Shown: positions 19,665 through 30,346, numbered from the stretch's first letter. The stretch: DNA of 64,000 nt from Aurelia coerulea (GCA_039566865.1 CM076952.1:12916501-12980500); one strand, 5' to 3'. Program-made: numbers and translations. The notes: generated by a model from the sequence alone, not told the origin.

Positions 19665-22450
19665 CAGGGTTGCCAGATTTGGATGATGGGAAATATGCCA
19701 AATTTTGCAAAAAACAAGCCAAATTGGTCAGAAATAAGCCAAACTCAATTTCCTCCGCAGAGGTAGCTAGTGGCTGCGCAGGAGGCTATTGAAAACAATG
19801 GATTTACATATTATTGTAAGTATAAGTTTGGTTTCAAAGTAGAAATCATGGTAAAAGTCCTCAACAGTCTTTTTCGTACCTAAATCAAATTAATATTTTC
19901 TGTTGCATTGCATGGGAAATTGGGAACCATCAGTATGGCAATATGGACAATCTTTTAACCTGGCATGTAGGCATCAAGTTTTCAAAAATATGGTGTGAAT
20001 AAATCATTATTACTGTGTTGGTTCGATTGAATGGTTTGAAAGGAACCTAAATTCTTCCATTTCTTATTCATGCTAGCATATAAGATTCCTTTCAAGCCAT
20101 CTAATCAAAACAAAGATTTGATAACAATTTACACTATAACTTTTAAAATGTTGATGCCTATTATGTGTATTTCCGTTAATGTAAAGGTGATCTAAAGCCA
20201 CCATAGACCTTTAATTAGGCATGAAATAGTTTTTATGATGGAGTAAAAAAAAAACACTAAGTGCATATTTGAAAAATAAATCTCCCAAGTCATTTCATAA
20301 CATATTAAATCTCGGAAAAACACTTGAGTCACTGTCTACACAAAATCTACAAGAGCAATTTCATCTCCTTCGTCATTGTTGGACACAGCACTTGAAGTTG
20401 GATACATGATATCTGAGCTAAACAAGGAAAGCATTCTTTGGCTTGGTACAAAGTATTTGCAACATTTGTCACCAAAGTGCAAGTGAGTGCGAATGCGAAC
20501 GAGGGACTCCAGCATTGTGACACCCATTCGGTTTCGCTGCTTTGTCTTTACATTCGTAACATAGGAGAGGATCCTCTCAACAACAGCATTGCTTGTAGGG
20601 GTGGTAAGGCAGGCAAGAGCATATGCTGCTAGGTCTGCAAAGGGGAATTCTTGCACTGAATTCTGATAATGGAGAACACCAGACCAGAATGGTACAGCTT
20701 CTTGGGGTATTCCATCCTTGAAGACTGGTTCCTCTCTCCAGTTGACAAGGAAAATGTTTCGGTACTGGTTGTCAATTTCGGAAAGCTTATCAGCCATCAA
20801 GTGCTGCATTGGAAGCTTTGCAAGAGGCACTCTACCAATTTTGACTAAGCACTCTTGATGGATGCAAATAGCTTAAAGCCTGAAATACATCCCTTGATGG
20901 TGGAAGACGTTTGCTCACTTGGCTTGTTGCTTCTAGAAGCATTTTGTGGCACCTTCCCTTGGCCTCCATAACCTTTAGCAACACGGAGTTGTCTCCTTTG
21001 TTTCTGTCTACCAGTGCATTAGCTTCAAATAGAAACTTAGCACCGAAATCTACCTCTGCAAGGGGCAGCTGGGCTCCATTTACATCAACCACACGGCTTT
21101 TGAGGCTGTCGAAGAAAAGACTGAGCTCCTTGATCATGTCATGAGGATCAATATCTGTTGCTTGAAAAAATGCATTCATCCTCTCAAACTCTGCTACAAT
21201 GGGAGACAAGAAATGAAAGTATAGGAGATTTAAGGGATCTCGTAGCATATCTGCAATCAAGCGGGCTTTATAACGCACTTGAGCATCCCCTTCAAGCTCT
21301 GCAACGGAGAAGTAGGCCCTCAACTCATGCCAGTTGACCAAGATGTTGAAAATGACCTTCCCTCTAACCAACCAACGTGTTTGCGAGAACTTCTGGAAGG
21401 GACGGGGAAGGCTCGCACTCTCACTGTTCTCATTGATGATGTCAAATAACTTCTTGCATGCTTCCCGACGCAAGATGCTCTTTGAAAACCATTTTGGAAT
21501 TTCACTCAAAAGGAAGCCAAGATGAGATGGCATCTGCTCGAATGCATGCTTGATGCAAAGGGCCAAGGAATGGCATATGCATTTCATTATGGTGCAGTTG
21601 GGCGATTCATTTCTGACCCTGGACCAAACTGAGTCATGCTCACCAACCATAGCTGATGCTCCGTCACTGCCAAACCCAACACAGTCACTCATCTTCAACC
21701 CGGCAGCCTCCACAGAGGCTTTCATGGCATCAAACAAATCCTTTCCAGTTGCACTGACCACTGGTATCAAACCAACAAAGGCAGTGACAATCTTCTTCTC
21801 CACTTTGCTGTAAAACCTCACTGCTACGCAAAGGTACTTCAAGCAGGCAACATCTGTGGACTCATCAATCATGACACAAAACTTTCCACCGGCCATATCT
21901 TTGCACAAATCTTCGTGTAAAGCTAGTGAAACAACGTTCTTTATCAGACTGGCACACTTGGTGCGATGCAGCTTCATTTTCTCTAATTTTGAACCTGTTC
22001 CACCACGTACTATTATTTCTCCAAGATGGTCTATGGACATGATTGCACTATGGCAGGCTATGGCAACAGAAAATTGAATTTCCAATTTCTTGGTTTCTTC
22101 GTCATCTTTTGGTTTTTGAGCAAAAAGTTTGTGGCTGCTTGAAACTGAACTTGTGATCTTGACGTGTTTTGAAGTCTCTTCATGCTGCTTGAGATTTGAG
22201 GCTCTAGGCTGGATGTTTATTCGACAAAAAGAACAGTAAGCCATGTCAGATCCATCCACTGCCTTTTTAACCCAAGGATATTTTCTCTGCCATTCAGGCT
22301 TGAATCTTCTAGATTCATCGTAATGACCTTTCCACTTTGTACCTTTAGATGGCTTGCTGAGACTCATTTTTACCTTGCTTGAAAATGTTACCGTAACACA
22401 AATAAGAATTTCACTGCGGTATGTTCGGATTTAGTTTATGAGATTTTTGA
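19665..22450 (-). mobile_element. Autonomous-type hAT transposon, 5' end not located
   Basis: The 3' tip CAGGGTTGCCAGATTTGG begins at 19665 and is followed by subterminal GCCAAAT repeats, both typical of hAT elements. The transposase lies on the minus strand. I could not find the matching inverted tip beyond 22450, so that end is lost or diverged. Confidence 0.75.
20336..22367 (-). pseudogene. hAT transposase, single frameshift
   Basis: Cut-and-paste DNA transposase of the RNase H-fold hAT superfamily, read 22367 to 20336 and about 677 residues in all. A BED/TTF-like zinc finger (CSFCRIN...LKQHEETSKH, about 45-68) would bind DNA. DESTDVACLKYLCVAVRFY holds the first catalytic Asp (about 169-172). 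GFGSDGASAMVG (about 231-242) holds the second. KCICHSLALC is the conserved C-H block. After the insertion domain, TTPTSNAVVERILSYVTN provides the catalytic Glu and the dimerisation region. The frame breaks once, in an A-run near 20848 (LSQ / KIGRVPLAKLP). Otherwise it is open from MSLSKPSKG to the TAG at 20336, so the copy is young or this is a homopolymer error. The start has A at -3. Confidence 0.9.
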
Positions 22451-22644
22451 TCAAGGACTCTTAAATAGAGAGCTCGTGCTTTCTAAATCGGGAAAAATGC
22501 AATTAAAAAAGGGTGTTGCTATTCTACGGCATGATTTTTGAAAGAAGGAAAGCCAAAAATGGGTGCCATACATTCGAAACAACCAAATATGGATTACCTG
22601 GCCATTGTGATTCATTGCCGAAAACGTCATGTAGTCATACGTCA

Positions 22645-22737
22645 CAGAAGGCTATTAGCAATCACCGACCCCGGCCCCCCGGCCCCGGCCCTATGGCGCT
22701 CGGCCCCGACCCCAGAATTTTTATGATTCAAAGTACA
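22645..22737. repeat. CCCCGGCC-rich short repeat, copy 1
   Basis: GGCTATTAGCAATCACCG followed by CCCCGGCCCC blocks and ATGGCGCTCGGCC. The same string lies at 37105-37172. Confidence 0.6.
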
Positions 22738-24016
22738 AATTTTTATCCCAGTCTGTTTGTTAGGCTAAGTTATAGTGACAGACAAATGCTCAACTGAAGA
22801 GTGATAATTGTCGAAGAGAAACAACGAAAAGAATGCAATGTTTACTTGCTTTGCGTAAAATCCTGGGGCCGTAGTTTTGCAACCTTGTCTTGGCGCGCAT
22901 TTTTCTCTGCAGTACAATTCTGTATTGTTTTCATGAATTCATATTCTTCACAAAGGTAATTATCATCACATTGCCCAAAAGGCGGAATGATATTTGAAGA
23001 AAGAGTGTCGTATACCTTACTGCTGATTTTGCATCCTTGTGCTCCAAGGGTAGATGATAATTGTTGCATCATGAGGTTGCTAGCTATTTTTCAACAATCA
23101 TTGCAGTATTAACATGTCTCTAAAATGTTTTATGCAAAACAGCTCTTGCGAATAGCATTTTAAGAAAGGCTTCAGCTTTTAAAGATAATTTGGTTAGCAC
23201 TAAAATTTTAATTTGGGAAATGCCATTTATCTCAAAAATTGATCTTTGCTGTAGCTCTGAGACTGTCACTTTTCAAGAAACTTTTCTTGCTTGAGTAGTC
23301 TTGAGCAACAGGAGGGATGGTGTTTCCCAAAATAACATTCGAAAACACGTCCGAAGGCAACTCGCAGAGAGGAAACTAACATAATGCTAACCAAAGTTTA
23401 TAAACTGCAGCCTTTCTTAAAATTCTATTCACACAAACCTGTTTTGCATAAAACATTTTAAAGACATGTTATTACTGCAATGATTGTTGAAAAATACATA
23501 GGCGTAGGAGACAGGGGGCTGGGGGGCTGCAGCCGCCCCAACGTCGAAAATTTTTGCAAAAATCTGCCATAATCGGGCAGAAATCCGCGTTAAATCGGGC
23601 AAAATTTTCTTAGGCAATGGACTTTTTATCGGGCAGCCCCCCCCAAATTTTATCTCCCCCTACGCCGATGGAAAAATAGCTATCACCCTCATGGTGCAAC
23701 AATTATCATTTACCCTTGGAGCACAAGGATGCAAAATCAGTGGTAAGGGATATGACACTCTTTCTTCAAATAAGATTCCGCCTTTTGGGCAATGTGATAA
23801 TAATTACCTTTGTCAAGAATAGAATTCATGAAAACAATACAGTATTGTACTGCAGAGAAAAATGCGCGCCAAGACAAGTTGCAAAACTACGGCCCCAGGA
23901 TTTTACGCAAAGCAAGTAAACTTTGCATTCTTTTCGTTGTTTCTCTTCGACAATTATCACTCTTCAGTTGAGCATTTGTCTGTCACTATAACTTAGACTA
24001 ACAAACAGACTGGGAT
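22738..24016. mobile_element. 1.28-kb foldback palindrome
   Basis: The left arm (22738 to ~23190) returns inverted as ~23400-24016. ATCCCAGTCTGTTTGTTAG pairs with CTAACAAACAGACTGGGAT at the tips, and GGGGCCGTAGTTTTGCAA with its complement. The right arm is longer because a 174-bp MITE sits at 23497-23670, so the left arm gives the unoccupied site. No coding capacity. Confidence 0.88.
23497..23670. mobile_element. 174-bp MITE, GGCGTAGG tips (copy 1)
   Basis: Starts CATAGGCGTAGGAGACAGGG and ends CCCCCTACGCCGATG. The exact 8-bp duplication GAAAAATA lies at 23489-23496 and 23671-23678. The other arm of the host palindrome shows the empty site with one GAAAAATA. An 8-bp duplication suggests hAT, although the tip is CAT rather than CAG. 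Confidence 0.92.
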
Positions 24017-25152
24017 CAGTGGCGGACTGGCTCTGATTTTTGCACCGGCCATGAACGAGTTAAGGGGGCCCTAAGTGGGTGTGGCCTCGATGACGAGTGT
24101 GTGGTCAGGGGCAAAATTCATCGCAATTCCTCGATTCCTTACCAATAGCCAAACTCACTTTCTTTGAAAATGAGGCATATATTTCACGATATATCTACTT
24201 ATGGCATGATTAAAATCTTTACATTGTCTCTACTTTATAAAATTAATTTTGCCTTTTTTTGTATTGTGGGCCAGACGATCTATGATGTTTTCATTTCTCA
24301 AACTGTTGAGGAACCCTTTCCTGCCCCCCCCAGCAGTGTGGTCAGGGCAAACTAACTGACGGAGTATCAAAATGAGGGGTCTGGGGGCAAAGTCCCCAGG
24401 AAAATTTCTGAGGACACGCCCCCTACTTTGGCTTAGAACGCTTCTCCCAATCCCAGGTTTGCCGATGCTAAAATTGAATTTTTAATCATTTGAACAGTAT
24501 TTTTATGAATAAGCATCCACAGGGAAATTTTCTGAGTAAACATCTGTCCTTTGGCTTAGAATGCCTATCGCCATCCCATCTTACCAGAGCAGAATTGGAA
24601 ACATTGAAATTCTCAAAACTATTTTTGCAGTTTTCTATCAATGAACACTCTCCTGAAAATGATCGGGCAAAAGCTTTCAGTTTTTCACAATCCAATGTTT
24701 GCGTGCCCCCAAAGTGGAGCAGTTGACAAAGTGCGTCCCGGAAATTTTTTGAAACTTGCAGCCTTTACTTTGGCTTAGAGTGACTCTCCCAGTCATTTCT
24801 TTACCCTACACTACCTATAACAACTATTTTCTGTGAAGGAATCTCGAGAACCATCTTTTGGCAGAAGTGGAGGGGGCCTTTACTTTTTCTGCAACGGTGC
24901 TCTATGGTGCTCCCTTCTTCGCCATCCGTATCTTCGCTCTCGACTGTATTCATTTCTTTGAGCAAGTTCAATATAACACTGAAGGATTCAAATGTGAAGT
25001 GAGATGTCCATTATTCAAACATTCAACTCTACCAAAAATTTCCTTAATTTTGCAAAAGGGGCCCTTTTCCAGGAAAAGGGGGCCCTTTTTGCAAGATTTT
25101 GAGGGGGCCCACCGGCCACGGGCCGGTGGGCCGGTGGGCCAGTCCGCCACTG
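24017..25152. mobile_element. Element with CAGTGGCGGACTGG tips
   Basis: CAGTGGCGGACTGG at 24017-24030 is matched inverted by CCAGTCCGCCACTG ending at 25152. Both ends continue GC-rich (GGGGGCCC, CACCGGCC). The interior has diverged ~115-220-base repeats each containing CTTTGGCTTAGA. No target duplication survives and no transposase is present. Tip style resembles hAT-like MITEs. Confidence 0.7.
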
Positions 25153-25534
25153 TCAAGGGCTTTCATAAAACATGATCTGAAGTCTGCGAATCTACCTTTT
25201 TCGGTAGAATGGCACCAAAGGAATGGGATTTTAGCTTCTACCAACTCTACCGCTTTCAGAAGATGCCCGAAAGAATGTGTCCTTGATTCCTATGCTGTAT
25301 ACCCTAACGCATCGCTTTTCAACCTCGCTGCAACTCTTGAGATGTGCATCAACAAGAAAAATAATTTAATTACATAGCCTCCTGCTGACAGGCAATCAAA
25401 AGCTCATTATATCAAATATTGGCTACTTCATTTTAAGAGTATGATAGGCTAAATACATTGATACTAATACTTCAACTTGGGAATTAATGACCCTCTTATT
25501 ATCATCAATATTTAGTAGCAGTATGCAAGCAGGG
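25153..25534. other. Spacer downstream of the peptide gene
   Basis: Likely 3' UTR and flank of the minus-strand gene at 25535. Minus-strand AATTAAATT near 25370 may serve in polyadenylation; no canonical AATAAA was seen close to the stop. Confidence 0.4.
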
Positions 25535-26964
25535 TTAGTTATTGATCTCCTCTTCAAGCTCATTCTCTACTGGTTGGTCATTAAAATCCTCCAGTTCGTT
25601 TTCTGCGGCTTCTTCCGTAAAGGATTCTTCTGGTTCTTCTTCCTGAGTTTCAAGCGCTTCTTGATCCACGAGTTGATCTTTTGCTAAAAATGATATTTCG
25701 TTAACCACTGCTGAACAAAGCAAAAACCAAGCAAAAACAAAGCAAATTACGGGCCTTTCAAAATATGTACCATAAAATTGTGACAAAATTCCTACCAATA
25801 TATCAAATTTAATACCCCCAAACAGTTATTCTTCTAAAATTTCACCTTTAAGTTTATGTCTATATGCGATCCTACCAAAAATGACACGGTAAAATCAATT
25901 TTCTGAATGAAAAAGGCACCGAAAAAAATGGCACATCCCGTGCTGGTATATATGGTAGTTACCCCACTCTCCCCGGGAGAAAACGGCATACCTTCGTCTT
26001 TCTTTTCAACTTTTTCATATCTGCGTTTAATCACATCTGGAAAAAAAAGGATAACCGAGTAAATAACTCGTACGAGCAAAAAGTTCGTAAATGGGTCAAT
26101 AAATACACGTTCAACCGAAATTATTAATTTCTGCAAAGTTCTCGTCACGCTCAAATCGTCTACCTAATTGTACTCGTGATTTCCTCCAGAAACAGGCGTT
26201 ACCATCATGGAGGCGAGCTGGAGCGTTTCCATAACAACTCGGCGAAAATTTCTCGAGCTTTTCTCTGCTATAGAATATATGCATCATGCACAAATCATCT
26301 TTGGCGAACTATTCATAGAAAGCTTTGAACTAGCAGAATTTGATTTCGTGAATATAGCGAGGTTCAAGAACGATTAATTATTCTTTCGGGAAGTCCAGCT
26401 ATCTCTGAATTATCAAAGCTCCAACACTTGTATATTTCTGCGGAGCAAAAGTGCTGGAATGACTTCGTTAAACAAGATCGCCACGTCAGAAATTGGTCCT
26501 GCAAACCCAATATGATAAATGACGCTATACATTCTTTGTTAAAATCTGATCTAAATGCAAAAGTTCACACATTATTCCAAGGTGTTATCAAGTGCTGCAG
26601 CTACAGGAAAATCAAATCAATGAGAATAACGAGTAATGAGATAATGTCGTACTTGTTTCCAAGGATGCCTTTCACGGACGTTTTCTTCCGGTCGAATTTT
26701 GAAATGTTTGATTTGAAATTTCCATCGTCAGTTTAGCGGTTTAGAATAAATCTAAGGACCAAGGCTACTTGTTAGATTTTTTTAAGAATTTCCCAGCCTA
26801 GTTTCCTAAGCAAACAGATTTAATTTACTTTGAATTTGAAACATTTGCAGTATTTGCAGTTTGATATCATTCTCACCTCCACTTCGGCGTCGCCAGCAGT
26901 CGCCATCATTTATCAAGAGTAATAAAAGCACTGACACAAGAAGGATGCATGTGAACAACTTCAT
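25535..26964 (-). CDS. Secreted basic/acidic peptide precursor, three exons
   Basis: Join 26964..26877, 26036..25992, 25710..25535; 309 nt, 102 residues plus stop. Exon 1 starts MKLFTCILLVSVLLLLLI, a classic signal peptide (Lys 2, long Leu-rich core, likely cleavage near DGDC). It ends at the donor G|GTGAGA. Exon 2 (45 nt) follows TTTTTTTTCCAG and ends at GAAG|GTATG. Exon 3 follows TTTGTTCAG. All junctions are phase 1 and the frame stays open. After the signal peptide come a strongly basic stretch (WRRRSG, IKRRYEKVEKK) and a 58-residue acidic tail rich in Glu (EEEPEE, EELEEEINN-like). There is one Cys, at the likely cleavage site. I do not recognise the family. The layout fits a precursor whose acidic part balances a cationic peptide cut at dibasic sites, or an acidic extracellular-matrix protein. 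The gene model is inferred from sequence only. Confidence 0.72.
26207..26736 (+). CDS. ORF pair antisense within intron 1 of the peptide gene
   Basis: ATG at 26207 sits in a strong context (ATCATGG, A at -3). It encodes 56 residues (MEASWSVSITTRRKFLELF ... FDFVNIARFKND) to TAA at 26375. A second frame, open from 26344 to the TAG at 26734-26736, overlaps it and reads ILSGSPAISELSKLQ, KCWNDFVKQDRHVRNW, SLLKSDLNAKVHTLFQ, FPRMPFTDVFF. The codon-like composition and abutting frames suggest one gene with a frameshift, or two parts joined by an intron I could not define. The protein is not recognised. The locus lies entirely within the 840-base first intron of the minus-strand gene. Confidence 0.35.
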
Positions 26965-28160
26965 GTTTAGAACTGTCGAATCTTCTTTCGATTAATCTCA
27001 AAGAAAAACAACAAGCTACACAACTGCGACAACCTCCTTCCACAACTAGCAATCAGCATTGGTGAAGCAAACGGCCACTTAATGAGTTATTCTGTGGTGA
27101 GAGTCACCCCGGTCTTGGCTCTGAATGTAATAAGTAATAAGTCACGGTTTTCATTGTTCTTTTCATTTGCAAAAATGTTTGAAAAGAACTTAAAACAATC
27201 GTAATTTCTAAAATATTTGATGAGACAAAACTAAACCACAGTTTATGAATGTCTACAGCACATGAAATAATTCTAAAGAAAACCACAGTTTATGAATGTC
27301 TACAGTGTGATATGAAGCAAATATCTTTCTCTCCTCCATGCTTCACGAGTTAGAAATCTTATGACATCACATCCTCAGATGAGTTGAAATAAAAATTGAA
27401 AAGTCCAACGGTAGAAATATAGGAAAGTAGCCCAAGCCAAGCTTCAATTAACAGAAATAGGTGCTAAGAACTTTACAACCAGGGCTTGAAAATGTCCGGC
27501 ATTTTGCAAAAGAATTTTCAATTTTGACCTTCAGTTTTTATTTTTGAAAAGATTTATACCTTGAACTGCTTCAATTGTGCTATTTTGCAGGAAATTTCTG
27601 CATATTCCGGCGTATTCCTAATTATTAAAGTTATTTTCTTATTCTATATTCCATTAATATGCAAATAAATTTTCGCGACAGTCATTGTTTGAATGACGTC
27701 TTTCTACTTGTTCATACTATTTGTACCATACAAATACCGGGTGACCTCAAAAAAACTTCAAAAGCTAGATCATAGGTAGCTTCCTAAAAAAAAGTTATTG
27801 AAATGGTTTGTACCACCATTTAGTTAAAAGGTTTAGTTTTCTTTTGAGTTGCCGCATAGGCACTCCAAGGCATGATTACTGTTCGAAAAACGAGAACGAA
27901 AGAGATTTCGAATCCATTCTTTCTCATTATTGCAACCAGACTTCTTTCCAGTCAACATTTTGTGAAAACTTAACGTAAGAGGTGGACTTGAAATCATCTG
28001 GGGGAAATTTGTTGTTTGAAAAACGATCGATATCTGTTCCTTATTCAAAAATTATGCTAGCATTCAAAATTTGGAATTCGGCTTCGTTCCCTCTTGCAAA
28101 ACATGAACGAGAGAAGGAGGAAAGATTCCATGAAATGACTGATAGAATTATCATATTTTA
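26965..28160. other. Upstream flank and unannotated sequence
   Basis: The first ~100 bases should hold the promoter of the peptide gene; no TATA box was recognised. A 22-base direct repeat (core CACAGTTTATGAATGTCTAC) occurs at ~27236 and ~27283. ACCGGGTGACCTCAAAAAAA near 27738 resembles a transposon tip also seen near 61274. Confidence 0.4.
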
Positions 28161-28165
28161 GCATG

Positions 28166-28207
28166 GGTATTGTGGACACAATTTGTGTCAATCGTGTCCA
28201 CAATACC
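28166..28207. repeat. 14-bp perfect stem-loop
   Basis: GGTATTGTGGACAC pairs perfectly with GTGTCCACAATACC across a 14-base loop. Function unknown; possibly a small MITE. Confidence 0.7.
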
Positions 28208-28755
28208 TGGCCTAAATGTTACTAAATGAATGAATGTATTTCGTTACCTTGCTCGTCTTCATTCCATGAGTATCTCTGCGCTTTTGCCTCGGCATTCATT
28301 CTTGCTTTAATCTTTGCAAACAAAAAGATTTTAACTACGATTTGCGAAACCATGATTGACGGAAACATTGCGATTTAAACATCTTTCGATTGCCTAGATT
28401 GTACAGAACAACATCCTTTTTACCGCTTTTCGATAGACCGAATAATATTGGAGAAATTAACTGTTTTCTGAAGAGAGTGGTTTTGCGAAACGGCATCTCG
28501 CTGTGCACTAGAGCGGAAAGCAGAGTTACCTTAATGCTAATGCACAATTGTCTTCTATTCTCCTAGTGCTGTTCTAATTTAGTTGTTTACTCCCTTTTGC
28601 TGTTGCTACCCCTCCACCGGATTTTGGTTTCCTTTCTTTTACCCCTTGATAAACATTTTCCCCCAACCCATTTGGTGTTTTTGCACGGTTTTGTCCTTTT
28701 TTGGTACCCTTTGCTACTGCCTTATTTAATGGCGATTACGCCCACTTGTAACACG
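28208..28755. other. Unannotated sequence before ribozyme core
   Basis: No gene supported. The last ~190 bases, pyrimidine-rich, are probably the remainder of a Penelope end. Confidence 0.4.
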
Positions 28756-28788
28756 CTGATGATGGATCTTGGAAAATTGATCCGAAAC
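28756..28788 (+). ncRNA. Hammerhead ribozyme core, second copy
   Basis: CTGATGA at 28756-28762, a perfect 5-bp stem II (GGATC / GATCC) with a 10-base loop, then GAAAC at 28784-28788. This is the invariant hammerhead core and is better formed than the one at 6527. Penelope elements are the expected carriers in this type of genome. Stems I and III were not resolved. Confidence 0.65.
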
Positions 28789-28983
28789 GTTCTATATCAA
28801 TATGGTTAAGCCACTCGTTTATGTCTCTTGTATTTGTCAACTGGATTTGTTTATTACTATTGGACTTGTCATCCGTTAAAATGGAAATGCTGAAATAATT
28901 ATCTAATTCTATACAACATGATTTTATTTGTCGTCGTTTTTGCCCTCCAATTTATTGTGAGACTGCGTTTTCCGCCTGATATT

Positions 28984-29923
28984 TCAATATTGAAAGTGCT
29001 ATCACAACATTAGCGAGCGATGCCCTTACGATTGCAGAATGGTTTCAAAACTATTGTATCAAGTTGAATGAGGACAAATGTCACCTAATGGTATTTGGAG
29101 ACAAAAGTAATGATGTTTTATTAAATATCGGAAGGATAACGATAAAGGAGAGTAAAGAAGAAAAGTTGCTTGGCGTGATTCTTGATACAAAATTATGCGT
29201 TAAACAGCAAGTAAAGTTCATGTGCAAAAAGGCTGCTCAAAAGCTTCATGCACTCTCAAGAATTTCTTACTTTCTTAATACTGATCAACTAAAACAAATA
29301 ACGAAGGCATTTATCTTATCCCAGTTCAACTACTTTCCTCTTGTTTAGATGTTCTGCAGGGACGCCGGAGCGATGGTAGGGCAAGGGGGGCGACTAGGAA
29401 CGTGAGGGCAATCGAGACCGAAGGCGAGCGAAGCGAGCCGAAAAATGGGGGGTCCAGGGGTACTCCCCCGGGAAATTTTTGTGGCCACGCCCTTTAGATT
29501 GGCTTAAAATGCTATCAAAATGTTTCAACGAATATTAATCATGTTCTTTCATGAATTTTGTTCGGCTATTTCTCCACATGTTCTCTTTTCGAATCACATA
29601 AAATCGTATATTTTATTTTGAAGTTGCAATTGCCAGACATTTTTCGTTTCTGATATGGGAACGAAGCTATAACGGCTCTTCTATCAAGTTTCAAAGTAAA
29701 TTATTGTTTTTCATTGAAAGGGCACCTTTGCCCCCCTTGCCCCTCTTAGGAAAGGGCAGGAGGAGCGCTTGACCCCCCGCGCCCCCCCTCTCCGGCGTTC
29801 CTGATGTTCTGTGATAGAACACTGAACAATAAAATCAATCTTATTCACGAACGGGCATTACGGATAACCTACAAAGATATGAGATCAGATTATGATACAA
29901 TGTTACTCAGAGACAATGCGGTC
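28984..29923 (+). pseudogene. LINE RT fragment interrupted by a hAT MITE
   Basis: Frame: ALTIAEWFQNYCIKLNEDKC, then MVFGDKSND, KLLGVILDTKLCVKQQVKF, CKKAAQKLHALSRISYF and FILSQFNYFPLV, followed by TAG at 29346-29348 where relatives have the Trp of PLVWMF. The next codons (MFC) are split by a 447-bp insertion at 29357-29803. The frame resumes as MFCDRTLNNKINLIHERALR and ITYKDMRSDYDTMLLRDNAV, then ends at a palindromic element at 29925. The piece covers only the region after motif C, from the CR1-like group with the SQFNYCPLVWMF block. Nonfunctional. Confidence 0.85.
29357..29803. mobile_element. Non-autonomous hAT element in a LINE, 447 bp
   Basis: Tips CAGGGACGCCGGAG and CTCCGGCGTTCCTG (13/14 inverted). 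The exact 8-bp duplication ATGTTCTG (29349-29356, 29804-29811) duplicates the LINE's own MFC codons. Inside, GGGGGTCC..ACTCCCCCGGGAAA and GGCCACGCCC recur at 24.4 kb and 60.4 kb. Confidence 0.93.
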
Positions 29924-29924
29924 C

Positions 29925-29973
29925 TACCCTGGGTACCAGCCTCTCTAACGTAAATAGAGAGGCTGGTACCCAG
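29925..29973. mobile_element. Palindromic mini-element, right tip lost
   Basis: TACCCTGGGTACCAGCCTCT and its inverted partner GGCTGGTACCCAG, truncated before the terminal GGTA. Same family as 18916 and 43673. No duplication is preserved. It marks the end of the LINE fragment. Confidence 0.75.
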
Positions 29974-30308
29974 TAGAACGAATTATGAAAGAGTACAATG
30001 AGCACAATGAGCATGTTTCGAGATCCTTTGAATTCTTCTGCAAAGATTTAATGTCTTATCATATGGTATGAATGTGATCATCATCGTCATCGCAAAAGAA
30101 TACAATTGCACGCCTATTTTCCCTCTCATTCTCTAGCGTTGGAATGGATTATGTCAAAAACAGCGATCGTTACTTTTGTTGTCAATCAAATCGTTTCTGC
30201 CTGCGAAATAACTGGTGGTCTCATAGGTAAGATGTGGCTCAAACCCTTTACTGCTTGCTAGACCATGCAGAAATAATTCAATTTCATACTAATCAGCTTA
30301 CCTCTTTC
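29974..30308. other. Unannotated spacer
   Basis: No gene or element recognised. Confidence 0.45.
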
Positions 30309-30310
30309 CA

Positions 30311-30346
<36 letters not shown>

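Noticed and set aside
20025..20050. GGTTCGATTGA as a possible tRNA B box
   Set aside because: It departs from the GGTTCRANYCY consensus and no A box or acceptor stem is nearby; no tRNA gene was found.
26111..26293. 60-codon minus-strand ORF as an extra exon of the peptide gene
   Set aside because: Exons 1, 2 and 3 already join in phase; this ORF is antisense to 26207-26375 and has no suitable splice sites.
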